Shown piece after piece: positions 17,970 through 26,802 of a DNA stretch of 64,000 bases. A model generated the notes under the pieces. The model was not told the DNA's origin. It was given only the letters and a program-made list of their open reading frames with translations, and searched no databases. The stretch is from the NCBI GenBank assembly GCA_029856125.1, contig JAHQWJ010000120.1:186001-250000 (forward strand), in the 5' to 3' direction. Every line of letters begins with the position of its first letter. The first letter of the stretch is position 1. Position numbers and translations under genes: made by a program. The DNA comes from Promethearchaeia archaeon (GTDB lineage Archaea > Asgardarchaeota > Lokiarchaeia > Sigyniarchaeales > SOKP01).

Positions 17970-18809
17970 TTATGTTTCATTCAATTTTTTATCTATTACT
18001 TCTCGCATGTACCGAAAACCGGGTGTTAAATTTTCGTCCAATTTTGGAAGTATTTGCCTTAATGGAAACTTTAAACCTTGACCTGCCCCTGTTTGAAATA
18101 AATTCTCCAATACATAAAAAATAAAGTTAGCAGGCATTCCAATTCCCAATTCGTGATCTTGAATTCCTGCAAATGAGCGATCTCCCGTTCCTGGAATAAC
18201 AATCTGGGCTTTTCGAGTAATAAACGGCATGAGTCCCCCCTTTCCACAACTTTCACCAAAACCTTCGAACATTGATTGTATTCTATACTTTCTTCTATGT
18301 TCATAATTCAAAGCATTAATAATATATGTTAACTTCGGGCCATCACAATAAATCATTACGGCATCCGGAATGACTGGAGTTTCCATTAACGGTGAAACAA
18401 TTACTCCACGATACGCTAACTCAATTATATTCTTAAAATTATTCGCATAAATATGTTCTGCTCTTCTTTTCTCAGCTTGAATATCTTTTGACCATTTTTG
18501 ACGCACCTGAGACTCGCTAAATTCTTCCATTGAGAGAGGAACCCATCCGTGGGCAACGGATGACGGTGTGCAAAAATTATCAGCTGCAGTAATGCACAAC
18601 TTATGCCTAAACCTTCGTGCATAAGTAAATGCTTGACAAATAGACATTTTTTCTCCGCTATCAATTGGCCTTCTAACTCCCGCAGGAATTTCCTTTTCAA
18701 TATCTTTTATGTATTTTATTGATATAGGATAAGAATCAAGATGTAATTCATGAAATATTTCTACACCAGCTTTTTGATAATCCTCTAAAGTCTCATTTTT
18801 ATTACTCAT
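17970..18809 (-). CDS. DUF169-family protein
   Basis: The protein has the DUF169 layout. An early LHLDSYPISIKYIK segment is followed by the first Cys in SICQAFTYARRF, the second in KLCITAADNFCTPSS, and a C-terminal GTGDRSFAGIQDHELGIGMPANF motif. Family members are widespread in anaerobes, often beside ferredoxin or corrinoid enzymes. They carry conserved Cys residues and are suspected to bind a metal cluster, but no function is established. A GTG at 18821 lies within the ribosome binding site AAAGGTGA, so the ATG at 18809 is the better start. It lies between AOR and the split QueG-like gene on the same strand. Confidence 0.85.
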   Translation of the reverse strand: MSNKNETLEDYQKAGVEIFHELHLDSYPISIKYIKDIEKEIPAGVRRPIDSGEKMSICQAFTYARRFRHKLCITAADNFCTPSSVAHGWVPLSMEEFSESQVRQKWSKDIQAEKRRAEHIYANNFKNIIELAYRGVIVSPLMETPVIPDAVMIYCDGPKLTYIINALNYEHRRKYRIQSMFEGFGESCGKGGLMPFITRKAQIVIPGTGDRSFAGIQDHELGIGMPANFIFYVLENLFQTGAGQGLKFPLRQILPKLDENLTPGFRYMREVIDKKLNET

Positions 18810-18884
18810 TTCAAATTTCACCTTTCATTTTTACTTTTAGCTTATTTTTTAATCTACATTTCTGGAGCTTGAATTTTAAGATTT

Positions 18885-20681
18885 TTAAATCGGTTTACCT
18901 TGAGCATCCCACCCTCTAATTTGGTAATATTTTTCTAATAAATCTTCTAAGGGAGGAATATTTTTTTTAGTTCCACCTTTTTCAAGGGGTGTATAAAATC
19001 TCTTCCCAAAATTATCGTCAGCTTTAGTGATCCCGCATTTAACATTAAAAACTCTTTTCATTCTAATGATTTCTTGTCCTGCTTTCATGAAATCATCAAC
19101 TGTGTATGCTCTTCCAGTAATTCCATTAAGACCATTTATCCAAGGTGTGAGTTTGTGGATGAACCAGAACCCAAATATGCATCCACCACTGGCAGAATAC
19201 GCCTCGCTGGCATCTTGAATCTTTATTACAGCTTCAGCAACAACTTTCCCCGTTTCAAAACGATCGACTTGTTCGGTTAAACCTATTTCCTCTTTTTGAT
19301 TCATATAGGAAGATAAATGCATCGGTTCATAACAATGGTATGCACCTCGAGGTGTTGTAGCGTAATCTAATGCCGTTAGATTATTGGTTCGAGGTTCATG
19401 AGCAGGAATCTCGAGTCCTTTTCCGTGCATTGAGAGTTCTTCTGGCAATCCCTTTGCTTCACAAAAAGACCTCACTCCCTCAGCTAAATCATCTCCAATT
19501 CCATCTCGATAAGCGATTTTAGCGAAGAGTTTTTCTATAGGTGCAATTGCACCCCAAATATTTTCTTCAGTAAATCCAAATTCATCTAAATTAACATCAA
19601 TTAACTTTCTATCAATAGATTCAAGAAAACATCCTATAACTGCTCCAAGACTAATTGAATCCAGACCAAGATCATTGACTATTAAATTCCATTTGATAAT
19701 CGCCTCTAAGTCGTTAACCATTAAATTAGAACCTAACATTCCTAATGTCTCATACTCTGGGCGAGTTACCCATTCTCCCTCATATTCCACGAATCCCCTG
19801 CAAGCCGTTGGACAATTAAAACAACCATGCATTTTAACTTCTCCTCTTGCTTGTAACGCTTTTGCTCCAATTTTTTTAATCCCAATCCATCTTCCCTCGG
19901 TATAGTTCTTAATAATAATATCTCCTACACTAGCCATGGAATCTATGTGGACCGGTGTACCTGAATCTGCCATTACCATCCCTAATCCGGATGTCTTTAA
20001 TAATTCTCTAAGTTCCTTAGCTGCATTATTTACTTTATCTTTATCTTGAACGGGAACTTTACCCGTACCCTGAACTGCAATGGCTTTTAAGTTCTTGCTA
20101 CCCATTACAGCTCCCATTCCGCAACGTCCAGCTGCGTGATGCTTGTCGTTGATTATGCACGCGTATTTGACTAAATTTTCTCCAGCAGGTCCAATAGCAG
20201 CTACTTTTATTTTATCGTTTCCAAGCAACTCTTTTACTTTTTCATTAGTTTCTTGCGTTCCTTTTCCCCACAATTCAGAAGCATCCTTTATTTCTACTAC
20301 TCCGTCATTTATCCATAGAAAAACCGGACTTTGACTTTTTCCTTTAATGATTACTACATCATACCCTGCAGATTTAAGTTCCTTACCAAAAAACCCTCCT
20401 GAAGACGCTTCACCCAGAATTTTAGTTAGCGGCGATTTTGCTGTAATAAAATATCGACCACAGAAAGGAACAGCCGTGCCGCAAAATGGACCGACTGAGA
20501 AGATCATAAGATTATTCCCATCAAACGGATCAACGTCGGGATCTACCTCTCGCGTGAAGATCGCAGTTGCTAAACCCATTCCACCAATTAAAGATATTTC
20601 ATCTTCATTAGTATAATCTTCATGTTCAATGATTTTTGTTTCTAAATCTATTCTTAAAATTTTTGCGATTTTTACAACCAA
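18885..20681 (-). CDS. Aldehyde:ferredoxin oxidoreductase (tungstopterin AOR family)
   Basis: The 598-residue protein matches AOR throughout. It has ASSGGFFGKELKSAGYD in the N-terminal domain, IGPAGENLVKYACIINDKHHAAGRCGMGAVMGSKNLKAI for the pterin site, and the cluster motif C-x2-C-x3-C (CFNCPTACRG) with the fourth Cys in VKCGIT near the end. The enzyme oxidises aldehydes to acids, reduces ferredoxin, and needs a tungsten bis-pterin and a [4Fe-4S] cluster. It is cytoplasmic. The start is a TTG at 20681, with a TATA-like AATTAAATAAAA upstream. It heads a five-gene minus-strand run and diverges from the winged-helix/roadblock regulator. Confidence 0.95.
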   Translation of the reverse strand: MVVKIAKILRIDLETKIIEHEDYTNEDEISLIGGMGLATAIFTREVDPDVDPFDGNNLMIFSVGPFCGTAVPFCGRYFITAKSPLTKILGEASSGGFFGKELKSAGYDVVIIKGKSQSPVFLWINDGVVEIKDASELWGKGTQETNEKVKELLGNDKIKVAAIGPAGENLVKYACIINDKHHAAGRCGMGAVMGSKNLKAIAVQGTGKVPVQDKDKVNNAAKELRELLKTSGLGMVMADSGTPVHIDSMASVGDIIIKNYTEGRWIGIKKIGAKALQARGEVKMHGCFNCPTACRGFVEYEGEWVTRPEYETLGMLGSNLMVNDLEAIIKWNLIVNDLGLDSISLGAVIGCFLESIDRKLIDVNLDEFGFTEENIWGAIAPIEKLFAKIAYRDGIGDDLAEGVRSFCEAKGLPEELSMHGKGLEIPAHEPRTNNLTALDYATTPRGAYHCYEPMHLSSYMNQKEEIGLTEQVDRFETGKVVAEAVIKIQDASEAYSASGGCIFGFWFIHKLTPWINGLNGITGRAYTVDDFMKAGQEIIRMKRVFNVKCGITKADDNFGKRFYTPLEKGGTKKNIPPLEDLLEKYYQIRGWDAQGKPI

Positions 20682-20838
20682 TTTTTGCTTTTATTTAATT
20701 ATACTTAGTTCCATCTACATGTTATTTATAGGTTTTCAATTGATTATAGTGAGTCATAAATAGTGGTCTAAATCAAATATATTTCTTTTTTTTGCTCTAA
20801 TTTTTATATTATCAAAATAACCTCATCATAACATTTAA

Positions 20839-20854
20839 ATAGATAAATATCTAT
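20839..20854. promoter_or_regulatory. Perfect inverted repeat in the AOR-regulator intergenic region
   Basis: The sequence ATAGATA-AA-TATCTAT is a perfect 7-2-7 palindrome at 20839-20854. It lies in the 251-base region between the AOR gene and the divergent wHTH-roadblock gene, about 80 bases before the latter's start. The size and symmetry fit an operator for a dimeric winged-helix protein. AT-rich DNA does produce such repeats by chance, so binding is only suggested. Confidence 0.4.
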
Positions 20855-20932
20855 ATACATAACATAAACATATCTTTTAATATTAGAAAAGATGTTTGTA
20901 TAACAATTAATTTTTTAAAAAGGTGATATTGT

Positions 20933-21496
20933 ATGACAACTATTGCAGAAAAATTAATAAAAGAATTAAAAACAAAAGCTTTAACAATTCTTCAATTGAG
21001 TGAAATAATAGGGATTGAAGAACCTAAAATAAGGACTACAATTAATAGATTAAAAGAAAAAACCATAGTACAAGAGACAGGAATGTTTTTAGACAGATAT
21101 AAAATATATAAACTCTCAGACAAACTGTTAAATGCATCTTTCGTAATGAGAATGATAAAGAAGCTTGATGGCGTAAAAGCTGTCATTCTTATAAGTAGTG
21201 TTGATGGTGCACCAATAAGTAGTATACTTCCGGAAGGAATTAGTGAATCACGTTATGCAGCAATGGCTGTAGCTATGTTTAGTTTAATGGAAAGAGCATG
21301 CAAAGATACTAATAAAGGAAAATTTAAATTTTGTCATATTGAAGGAGAAGATGGAAAACTTCTTATCATTTCCTTTAATAAAGGGTTAATTTTGTCGATT
21401 TCATTCGATTCAACAGTAAATAATGACCTGATTTTGACATCTTATATCAAAATTATTGATTTGATAGGTAATTCTTTATCTGATTTAATTCAATAG
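20933..21496 (+). CDS. Winged-helix / roadblock-LC7 fusion protein
   Basis: Residues 1-62 form a winged helix-turn-helix (KALTILQLSEIIGIEEPKI, TTINRLKEKTIVQETG, then a wing with RYKIYKLS). Residues 68-187 form a roadblock/LC7 domain with the typical KLDGVKAVILISSVDGAPISS, the helix SRYAAMAVAMFSLMERA, and strands GKLLIISF and LILSISF. Roadblock proteins dimerise and bind Ras-like GTPases, or act as GTPase activators in bacteria and eukaryotes. Asgard archaea encode many. The fusion suggests a DNA-binding regulator controlled through a roadblock dimer. A ribosome binding site AAAAAGGTGAT precedes the ATG at 20933. It diverges from the AOR run and probably regulates it. Confidence 0.85.
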   Translation: MTTIAEKLIKELKTKALTILQLSEIIGIEEPKIRTTINRLKEKTIVQETGMFLDRYKIYKLSDKLLNASFVMRMIKKLDGVKAVILISSVDGAPISSILPEGISESRYAAMAVAMFSLMERACKDTNKGKFKFCHIEGEDGKLLIISFNKGLILSISFDSTVNNDLILTSYIKIIDLIGNSLSDLIQ

Positions 21497-21569
21497 AATT
21501 TTATTAAAAAAAAAAAAAAGATTTTAGAAATTTTGATAAAAAAACATTAAGAATTTGTTTGTTTGATCT

Positions 21570-23054
21570 CTAGTCGTTTTTATTTAATTTGTCATTTATA
21601 CCTGCAATCGCTTTAACCATGTTTTTACGGGCTTCAATGTCATATTGAGATGTAATTGCTATCTCTTCCATTACTGGACTTCCACCTCCATGGTAACCCC
21701 CTACCATATGAAGTCCTCCGGTTGCAGAGCATAGCATGTCTCCAACGTATCGCCATAATTGTGCTGCATTTTCGGGTGCTATCTTTGGATTTCTTGTAAT
21801 GTATTTATAGAGTTTATCCTTTAATTTAGGATTAACAAAGTCACGCTCGTGTGGAAATGTAGCCGGAATACCACCTGAAATATCCGTAATTATCTCTGCT
21901 TCACGAAATACATTCTCTCCAGTTAAGCATCTTCCAACATTGGCATAAATTGAGTTAGGAATAAAACTTCCTGGACCATAAGGCACTAGGCCCACACCAG
22001 GAACGTATACTTCGGATCCTCCTAGATCAGATGCGGTATATCCCGCGGCATAGCCAAGCTCCGTAACCAAGATTAATTCAGCCAATTTATGTCTTACATG
22101 TGAAGCTTTTGCGATATTATTGTATTCTGCAGCTAAAGCAGCTGTTCCAACCATAATCTCACCAATTGCAGGTTTGCATCCCGAATAGCTATGTCTGTGA
22201 AAAAGACCAAATAGTAAAGCGAGTGTTCCTCCATGTTGATGTTCACCGCACAAAAAGACTCTTTCCCAAGGTACGAATACATCATCAAAAATTAGATAGG
22301 AATCTGTAAATCCAGGCATAAAACCTCGAGGAAAATGTTCTCTTTCTCGTAAATTATGAATAGTTACTACTTGGCTTACTCCTTCATAATCGCCAGGTAC
22401 CGCGAATGCTACAGCATAATCTTTATCTTCTGGCCTTAGTGCTCTTGTAGGGATAACAAGTAGTTCGTCAGAAACAGAAGCTTCTGAAATGTGGAGTTTA
22501 CAACCTGCTACTATAATCCCGTCTTTTTTCTTTTCTACAACATGTACATACATATCAGGATCTACTTGATCAGCGGGTCGTTTGCTTCGATCCCCTTTTA
22601 CATCGGTTTGTGCGCCAGCCGCAACCAAATCTTCTTTTTGAAATCTTAACAACCATTTTTTAAAATTTTCATGGTAGTTAGTTTCATCCTTATTTATTTT
22701 ATCGCCCTCATACGAAACGTTGTATATGGCATTAGCAGCATCGCAACCCATGCATCGTTGAATACAACGTCCAACTTTCTGGCATAATTTACGCGTCATA
22801 TCTTGTTTTTTATGAAGATCATCAGTACTGTGGTGAATATGCGTAAATCGATTAATAATTTCACCTGTAAGATGAGATTTTACCTGAATCAAATCTTTAA
22901 ATTCTGGATCATCAAATACATCGAATGTAGTTCCAATTGTATTTAGACAAGGCATTTGAAGCGCATCTAATCTATCAATCTCTCTTCCATCATAATAAAG
23001 ATTTGATTTCATTCGACCTAAATCTTTAATGTACTGTTCTTTCGTTCTAACCAT
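21570..23054 (-). CDS. 4-hydroxybutyryl-CoA dehydratase-like flavoprotein (4-HPA 3-hydroxylase superfamily)
   Basis: The 494-residue protein matches the 4-hydroxybutyryl-CoA dehydratase branch of the HpaB superfamily. It has Cys97 and Cys101 (C-x3-C in CIQRC), then CMGCDAANA, and a late His286...Cys293 pair (H-x6-C in FHRHSYSGC). These pairs match the spacing of the four ligands of the unusual [4Fe-4S] cluster in the Clostridium aminobutyricum enzyme. It would convert 4-hydroxybutyryl-CoA to crotonyl-CoA through a ketyl radical with FAD. The enzyme serves 4-aminobutyrate fermentation in anaerobes and CO2 fixation in Thermoproteota and Nitrososphaerota. No other pathway genes lie beside it. 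It converges on the roadblock regulator gene. Confidence 0.85.
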   Translation of the reverse strand: MVRTKEQYIKDLGRMKSNLYYDGREIDRLDALQMPCLNTIGTTFDVFDDPEFKDLIQVKSHLTGEIINRFTHIHHSTDDLHKKQDMTRKLCQKVGRCIQRCMGCDAANAIYNVSYEGDKINKDETNYHENFKKWLLRFQKEDLVAAGAQTDVKGDRSKRPADQVDPDMYVHVVEKKKDGIIVAGCKLHISEASVSDELLVIPTRALRPEDKDYAVAFAVPGDYEGVSQVVTIHNLREREHFPRGFMPGFTDSYLIFDDVFVPWERVFLCGEHQHGGTLALLFGLFHRHSYSGCKPAIGEIMVGTAALAAEYNNIAKASHVRHKLAELILVTELGYAAGYTASDLGGSEVYVPGVGLVPYGPGSFIPNSIYANVGRCLTGENVFREAEIITDISGGIPATFPHERDFVNPKLKDKLYKYITRNPKIAPENAAQLWRYVGDMLCSATGGLHMVGGYHGGGSPVMEEIAITSQYDIEARKNMVKAIAGINDKLNKND

Positions 23055-23185
23055 TTTTTATCATTTCATTATTAATTTTTGGAAATAAATTTTTTTTCAA
23101 TATCTGTTATAATTTTTGATATTAAATAATAATAATTTAATACTTATCTTTAGGGTTTATCACTGGTGAAAAAGTTTTAAAAAGG

Positions 23186-24076
23186 TTATATTTTTGCTGG
23201 TGATGCATAACAATAAGCACAATTATGCTTACACCGAAATATTCCCGAATATCCTCCAATATCTTTGGATTTAAAACAGCCACAACCCTTTCTTTGCCCT
23301 GTATCTTTAATTTTTTGAATTTTTTCTTCAATTATTCGCTCAATTTTATTGGCATCTATACAATGAGCTTGTTTTATTCCCATTGTGTCAATCAAATCTG
23401 GTTGACAGCAGGCTTTAATTTGAATATTGTATTTATTACAAATTTCCAATAGCGAGTTAAGAATTTCCTTTTTCTTAGTTAAAGATGGATCAATAGGGAG
23501 ATACCCTCTCTTTTGCAAGCGCTTATTCACTTTTAAATAGATCGTTGCAAAGGAAAATATCATTTCCTTCATTCCAAGGGCAGAAACATTTTCTATAATA
23601 TATTCGAATTTATCTAGATTACTTCTTATTCTTTTTTCATCCTTTCTTTTGTATAATATGATAGGGTCAAATCGAAAACTGATAGCTTTTGATCCAAACT
23701 CATTGATCAACCAATTTAACTGAGAAAATCTCTCTTCTAAGGATATCTTAAGATTTTGCTCTAATTCAGAAGGCGAGTTAATCGTGAATTGAAAATAATG
23801 CCCCTTATACGATCTAAAGATTTGAGTGTTATTTTTATAAGTTTTTATCCATTCTTTAAAGTTCTTACTCCACCACACCCAACATTTTACATCTTCTGTT
23901 GATAATGATACTCTGGATACTTGCTTTCGATTGAACGGATTAATTACATCCACATATCCGTTGTGAATTTTTTCCATTACCCAATCCATCAAGAACGCAG
24001 GTATATCTGTTCTACGAGAGCACGATATTATTGGGGATTGTATAATTATACTGAAATTATTTGATTTACTATCCAT
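23186..24076 (-). CDS. DUF1848-family protein
   Basis: The protein starts with SPIISCSRRTDIPAF, the conserved opening of DUF1848, and has SLSTEDVKCWVWWSKN and FTINSPSELE. It ends with a Cys-rich motif (CGCFKSKDIGGYSGIFRCKHNCAYCYAS). The spacing at the C-terminus resembles an iron-sulfur binding site. The family is distantly related to radical-SAM and photolyase-repair-like proteins by fold prediction, but its function is unknown. The 296-residue length is typical. It is transcribed with the UbiA gene upstream (21 bases apart), which may be chance. Confidence 0.85.
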   Translation of the reverse strand: MDSKSNNFSIIIQSPIISCSRRTDIPAFLMDWVMEKIHNGYVDVINPFNRKQVSRVSLSTEDVKCWVWWSKNFKEWIKTYKNNTQIFRSYKGHYFQFTINSPSELEQNLKISLEERFSQLNWLINEFGSKAISFRFDPIILYKRKDEKRIRSNLDKFEYIIENVSALGMKEMIFSFATIYLKVNKRLQKRGYLPIDPSLTKKKEILNSLLEICNKYNIQIKACCQPDLIDTMGIKQAHCIDANKIERIIEEKIQKIKDTGQRKGCGCFKSKDIGGYSGIFRCKHNCAYCYASPAKI

Positions 24077-24097
24077 TCTTCACTTAAACTTTCGCTA

Positions 24098-24967
24098 TTA
24101 GACTAGTACTCCTATAAGATAAGACACTACTCCTACTTGCATTATTACAAAGATAAGTTTTCGTAACTTTAAGGTATTTTCCTTTGTTTGATTTTTTAAT
24201 AATGAAATTGATAAGAATACGTAGGAAATCACTGGTATTAGAATAAGTACAAGAAAAAGTGGATCCAAATACAGGCGAGAATCAATTAAAACAAAAAAGG
24301 GTAATGGATCCATAATTATTATTATGACATAAAAGACAACTGAAACCTTTGCTGCAGCTTTAAGTCCAAATTTGTTTGGTATGGAATTAATACCTAATTT
24401 TTTATCACCTTCAACATCAGCTATATCAAACATGATTTCTGAACCTAAACCAACAATAAAACCCATGAAAGCAAAGTAAATGATTATCGGTTCTAAACCT
24501 GCATCTGTAACAAGAGAACCAAATAGAATTGTTCCAGCATAAGAATAAGCAATTAAAACATTCTTTACTATTACTAATTTCTTTAGTCCCAAACTGTAGA
24601 TATAAAAAGCCGGGATACTAATTAAAGCCAAAAATAAAGCGACCCCATTTAGAAATAGAATCAGTATAAGATTGATTGTTAACAATAATATCGCAGTTAT
24701 CAAAGCTGATTTTCTACTAATTAAACCTAATACTAAAGGCCTATCACTTCTATTATTCTTAACATCAATTTCGTAATCAATGTAATCATTTATCGCAAAT
24801 GCTCCGGCTTCAGATATGAAGATAATTAAAAACCCTACAATATATTCTAATTGAAATCCTATTAAATCTCCCGTAAGTATTCCGGAAACAAAAAAACCAA
24901 TTGTTCCAAATATGCACAATTCTATTCTAATTAATTTTAAAAACCCGATTATTTTTTCCTTAAACAT
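24098..24967 (-). CDS. UbiA-family prenyltransferase (likely digeranylgeranylglyceryl phosphate synthase)
   Basis: This 289-residue integral membrane protein has about eight hydrophobic segments. It carries the two Asp-rich motifs of UbiA enzymes, N-D-x2-D-x3-D in the first half (NDYIDYEID) and D-x3-D in the second (DIADVEGD), plus NRSDRPLVLG. Archaeal members of this kind attach a second geranylgeranyl chain to geranylgeranylglyceryl phosphate in ether-lipid synthesis. Quinone or heme-side-chain transferases share the motifs, so the assignment depends on comparison with known DGGGP synthases. It is located in the membrane. No other lipid genes are adjacent. Confidence 0.83.
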   Translation of the reverse strand: MFKEKIIGFLKLIRIELCIFGTIGFFVSGILTGDLIGFQLEYIVGFLIIFISEAGAFAINDYIDYEIDVKNNRSDRPLVLGLISRKSALITAILLLTINLILILFLNGVALFLALISIPAFYIYSLGLKKLVIVKNVLIAYSYAGTILFGSLVTDAGLEPIIIYFAFMGFIVGLGSEIMFDIADVEGDKKLGINSIPNKFGLKAAAKVSVVFYVIIIIMDPLPFFVLIDSRLYLDPLFLVLILIPVISYVFLSISLLKNQTKENTLKLRKLIFVIMQVGVVSYLIGVLV

Positions 24968-25085
24968 ATTAATTACTCATTAAGGGTCTTAGATATTTAG
25001 TAATATAGAAATTTTTACTACTCGAAATAAACCTTTATATAATTTTTTATAAGTGAAGATTTGAAGCATTTCAGTTATGTAATCT

Positions 25086-25126
25086 CAAAATACAATTTTG
25101 TAGGAAGATTAACAAATTATAATTTG
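25086..25126. promoter_or_regulatory. Two adjacent palindromes upstream of the lactate dehydrogenase-Etf operon
   Basis: CAAAAT-ACA-ATTTTG at 25086-25100 and CAAATTATAATTTG at 25113-25126 are both perfect palindromes with similar CAAA(A/T)T half-sites, 27 bases apart between starts. They end 27 bases before the ATG of the FAD dehydrogenase. A TATA-like TTTATATAAT lies further up near 25034. The pair could be operators for a dimeric regulator. Chance in AT-rich DNA is a real alternative. Confidence 0.4.
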
Positions 25127-25152
25127 AATATAATAATAATTCTATTATAAAA

Positions 25153-26799
25153 ATGAATATCGTGGCTTCTAATATTATTTATTCAAAAAAGGTTGAAGTT
25201 GAGCCTTTTAATGAAATTCGAAAAATTCATGGTTCTCAAATCATTTCATCAGATTATCCCGCTTATCTTGTTGATGAAAGTAAATTGGAAGGAACTGCAG
25301 ATTGGCTATTTTTTCCAAAATCAGAAGGGGAGATAATCTCAATTATTAATTATTTAAGAGAAAAAAAAATACCTGCGTATATTAGTGCCGCTCGGACGGG
25401 AATTGTAGGTTCCAGTGTTCCTAAATGCGGTTCAATTCTTTCCATTGAAAAAATGGATAAAATGCTAGGATTTGGATTTGATGAAAATAATGGGAATTAT
25501 TTTTGCCGGTTCGAACCAGGCATTACCTTAAAAGCAATTAATGATAAAATTCTTAAGAAAGAAGTCGAAAAAGTTAAAGAACTTACTCCAAACACAATTT
25601 CACGATTTATTAAAGAAAAAAAATCTTATTATTATCCCATGGATCCAACGGAAATGTCTGCTTCAATAAGCGGTACAGTAGCAACAAATGCTTCAGGGGC
25701 AGGAACATTTAAATATGGTGCAACAAGGAAATGGGTTAAAAAAATTCGGGTTGCGTTAGCAATTGGAGAAATTCTAGAAATTCAGAGAGGGAAATATTTC
25801 GCTTCAAATGATGGAACATTTATTGTAAAACAAACTGATGGAACCGATTTAGTTTTTAAAATCCCCTCCTACAAATTCAATACTAATGTGAAAAATGCAG
25901 CAGGGATATATGCCAAACCGAATATGGATCTTATTGATTTATTTATTGGAAGTGAAGGAATATTCGGTGTTATTACAGAGGTTGAGGTATGGATTATAGA
26001 GAAACATCCATTAATCTCTAATGTTTTATTTTTTAATTCAGAGGAGAATGCTCTTGATTTTGTAAAAAAAATCCGGAATAATCAAACGGTTAGTCCTGAA
26101 TTCATAGAATATTTTTCAGGTGAATCTTTGGATCTTCTCAGAAATATTCAAAATAATAATCCCGCTTTAATAAACATGCCACAAATCCCTTTCAAAGCAA
26201 GATCGGCAATATTTTTTGATCTTCCATATTCCGAAGATAATTTGGTCTCTTACTTTGAAAAGATAGATAAGTTGGCCAAACAATGCAATACAACATTAGA
26301 AGCAAGTTGGTCGGGTTATGATAACCGAGAATTTGCACGCTTCAAGCATTTTAGACATGCTTTACCTGAAACTGTGAATTCCATTATTGCGGAACGTAAA
26401 AGACAATATCCTGATTTACACAAATTAGGCACAGATATGTGTGTTCCAGAAGAAAAATTTGGCGAGATGATGAAATATTATCATTCTGTTTTACGGGAAG
26501 CAACATTAGAGTATGTGATTTTTGGCCATATAGGTGATAATCACGTTCATCTTAACATTCTCCCTAGAAATACTAAAGAACTAAAACTCGGTGTAAAAAT
26601 TTACGAGCAGTTTGCAAAAAAAGCAGTCGAGTACGGTGGAAGTGTTTCTGCTGAGCACGGAATTGGAAAAATAAAAGTGGATTTCTTAAAAATCATGTAT
26701 AATGAGAAGGAAATTGAACAGATGCGGACTGTTAAAAGAGCTCTCGATCCTTTACTACTATTCAATTGTGGAAATATTTTTGAAATGAAGGGTGTATAA
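25153..26799 (+). CDS. FAD-linked D-lactate/glycolate dehydrogenase (LctD/GlcD type)
   Basis: The 548-residue protein has the FAD-binding domain of the vanillyl-alcohol-oxidase family, with SAARTGIVGSSVPKCG, MDPTEMSASISGTVATNASGAGTFKYGATRKWV and SEGIFGVITEVEVWI. The C-terminal oxidase domain reads FGHIGDNHVHLNILPR and SAEHGIGKIK. It is co-transcribed with etfB (3-base gap) and a ferredoxin-fused etfA. This is the same set as the electron-bifurcating lactate dehydrogenase of Acetobacterium woodii, in which lactate oxidation to pyruvate is coupled to NAD+ reduction by spending reduced ferredoxin. The substrate could also be another 2-hydroxyacid. Cytoplasmic. Confidence 0.88.
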   Translation: MNIVASNIIYSKKVEVEPFNEIRKIHGSQIISSDYPAYLVDESKLEGTADWLFFPKSEGEIISIINYLREKKIPAYISAARTGIVGSSVPKCGSILSIEKMDKMLGFGFDENNGNYFCRFEPGITLKAINDKILKKEVEKVKELTPNTISRFIKEKKSYYYPMDPTEMSASISGTVATNASGAGTFKYGATRKWVKKIRVALAIGEILEIQRGKYFASNDGTFIVKQTDGTDLVFKIPSYKFNTNVKNAAGIYAKPNMDLIDLFIGSEGIFGVITEVEVWIIEKHPLISNVLFFNSEENALDFVKKIRNNQTVSPEFIEYFSGESLDLLRNIQNNNPALINMPQIPFKARSAIFFDLPYSEDNLVSYFEKIDKLAKQCNTTLEASWSGYDNREFARFKHFRHALPETVNSIIAERKRQYPDLHKLGTDMCVPEEKFGEMMKYYHSVLREATLEYVIFGHIGDNHVHLNILPRNTKELKLGVKIYEQFAKKAVEYGGSVSAEHGIGKIKVDFLKIMYNEKEIEQMRTVKRALDPLLLFNCGNIFEMKGV

Positions 26800-26802
26800 G
26801 AA

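Noticed and set aside
23186..24076. Radical SAM enzyme
   Set aside because: The C-terminal Cys group lies at the wrong end and lacks a C-x3-C-x2-C opening motif. The start matches DUF1848.
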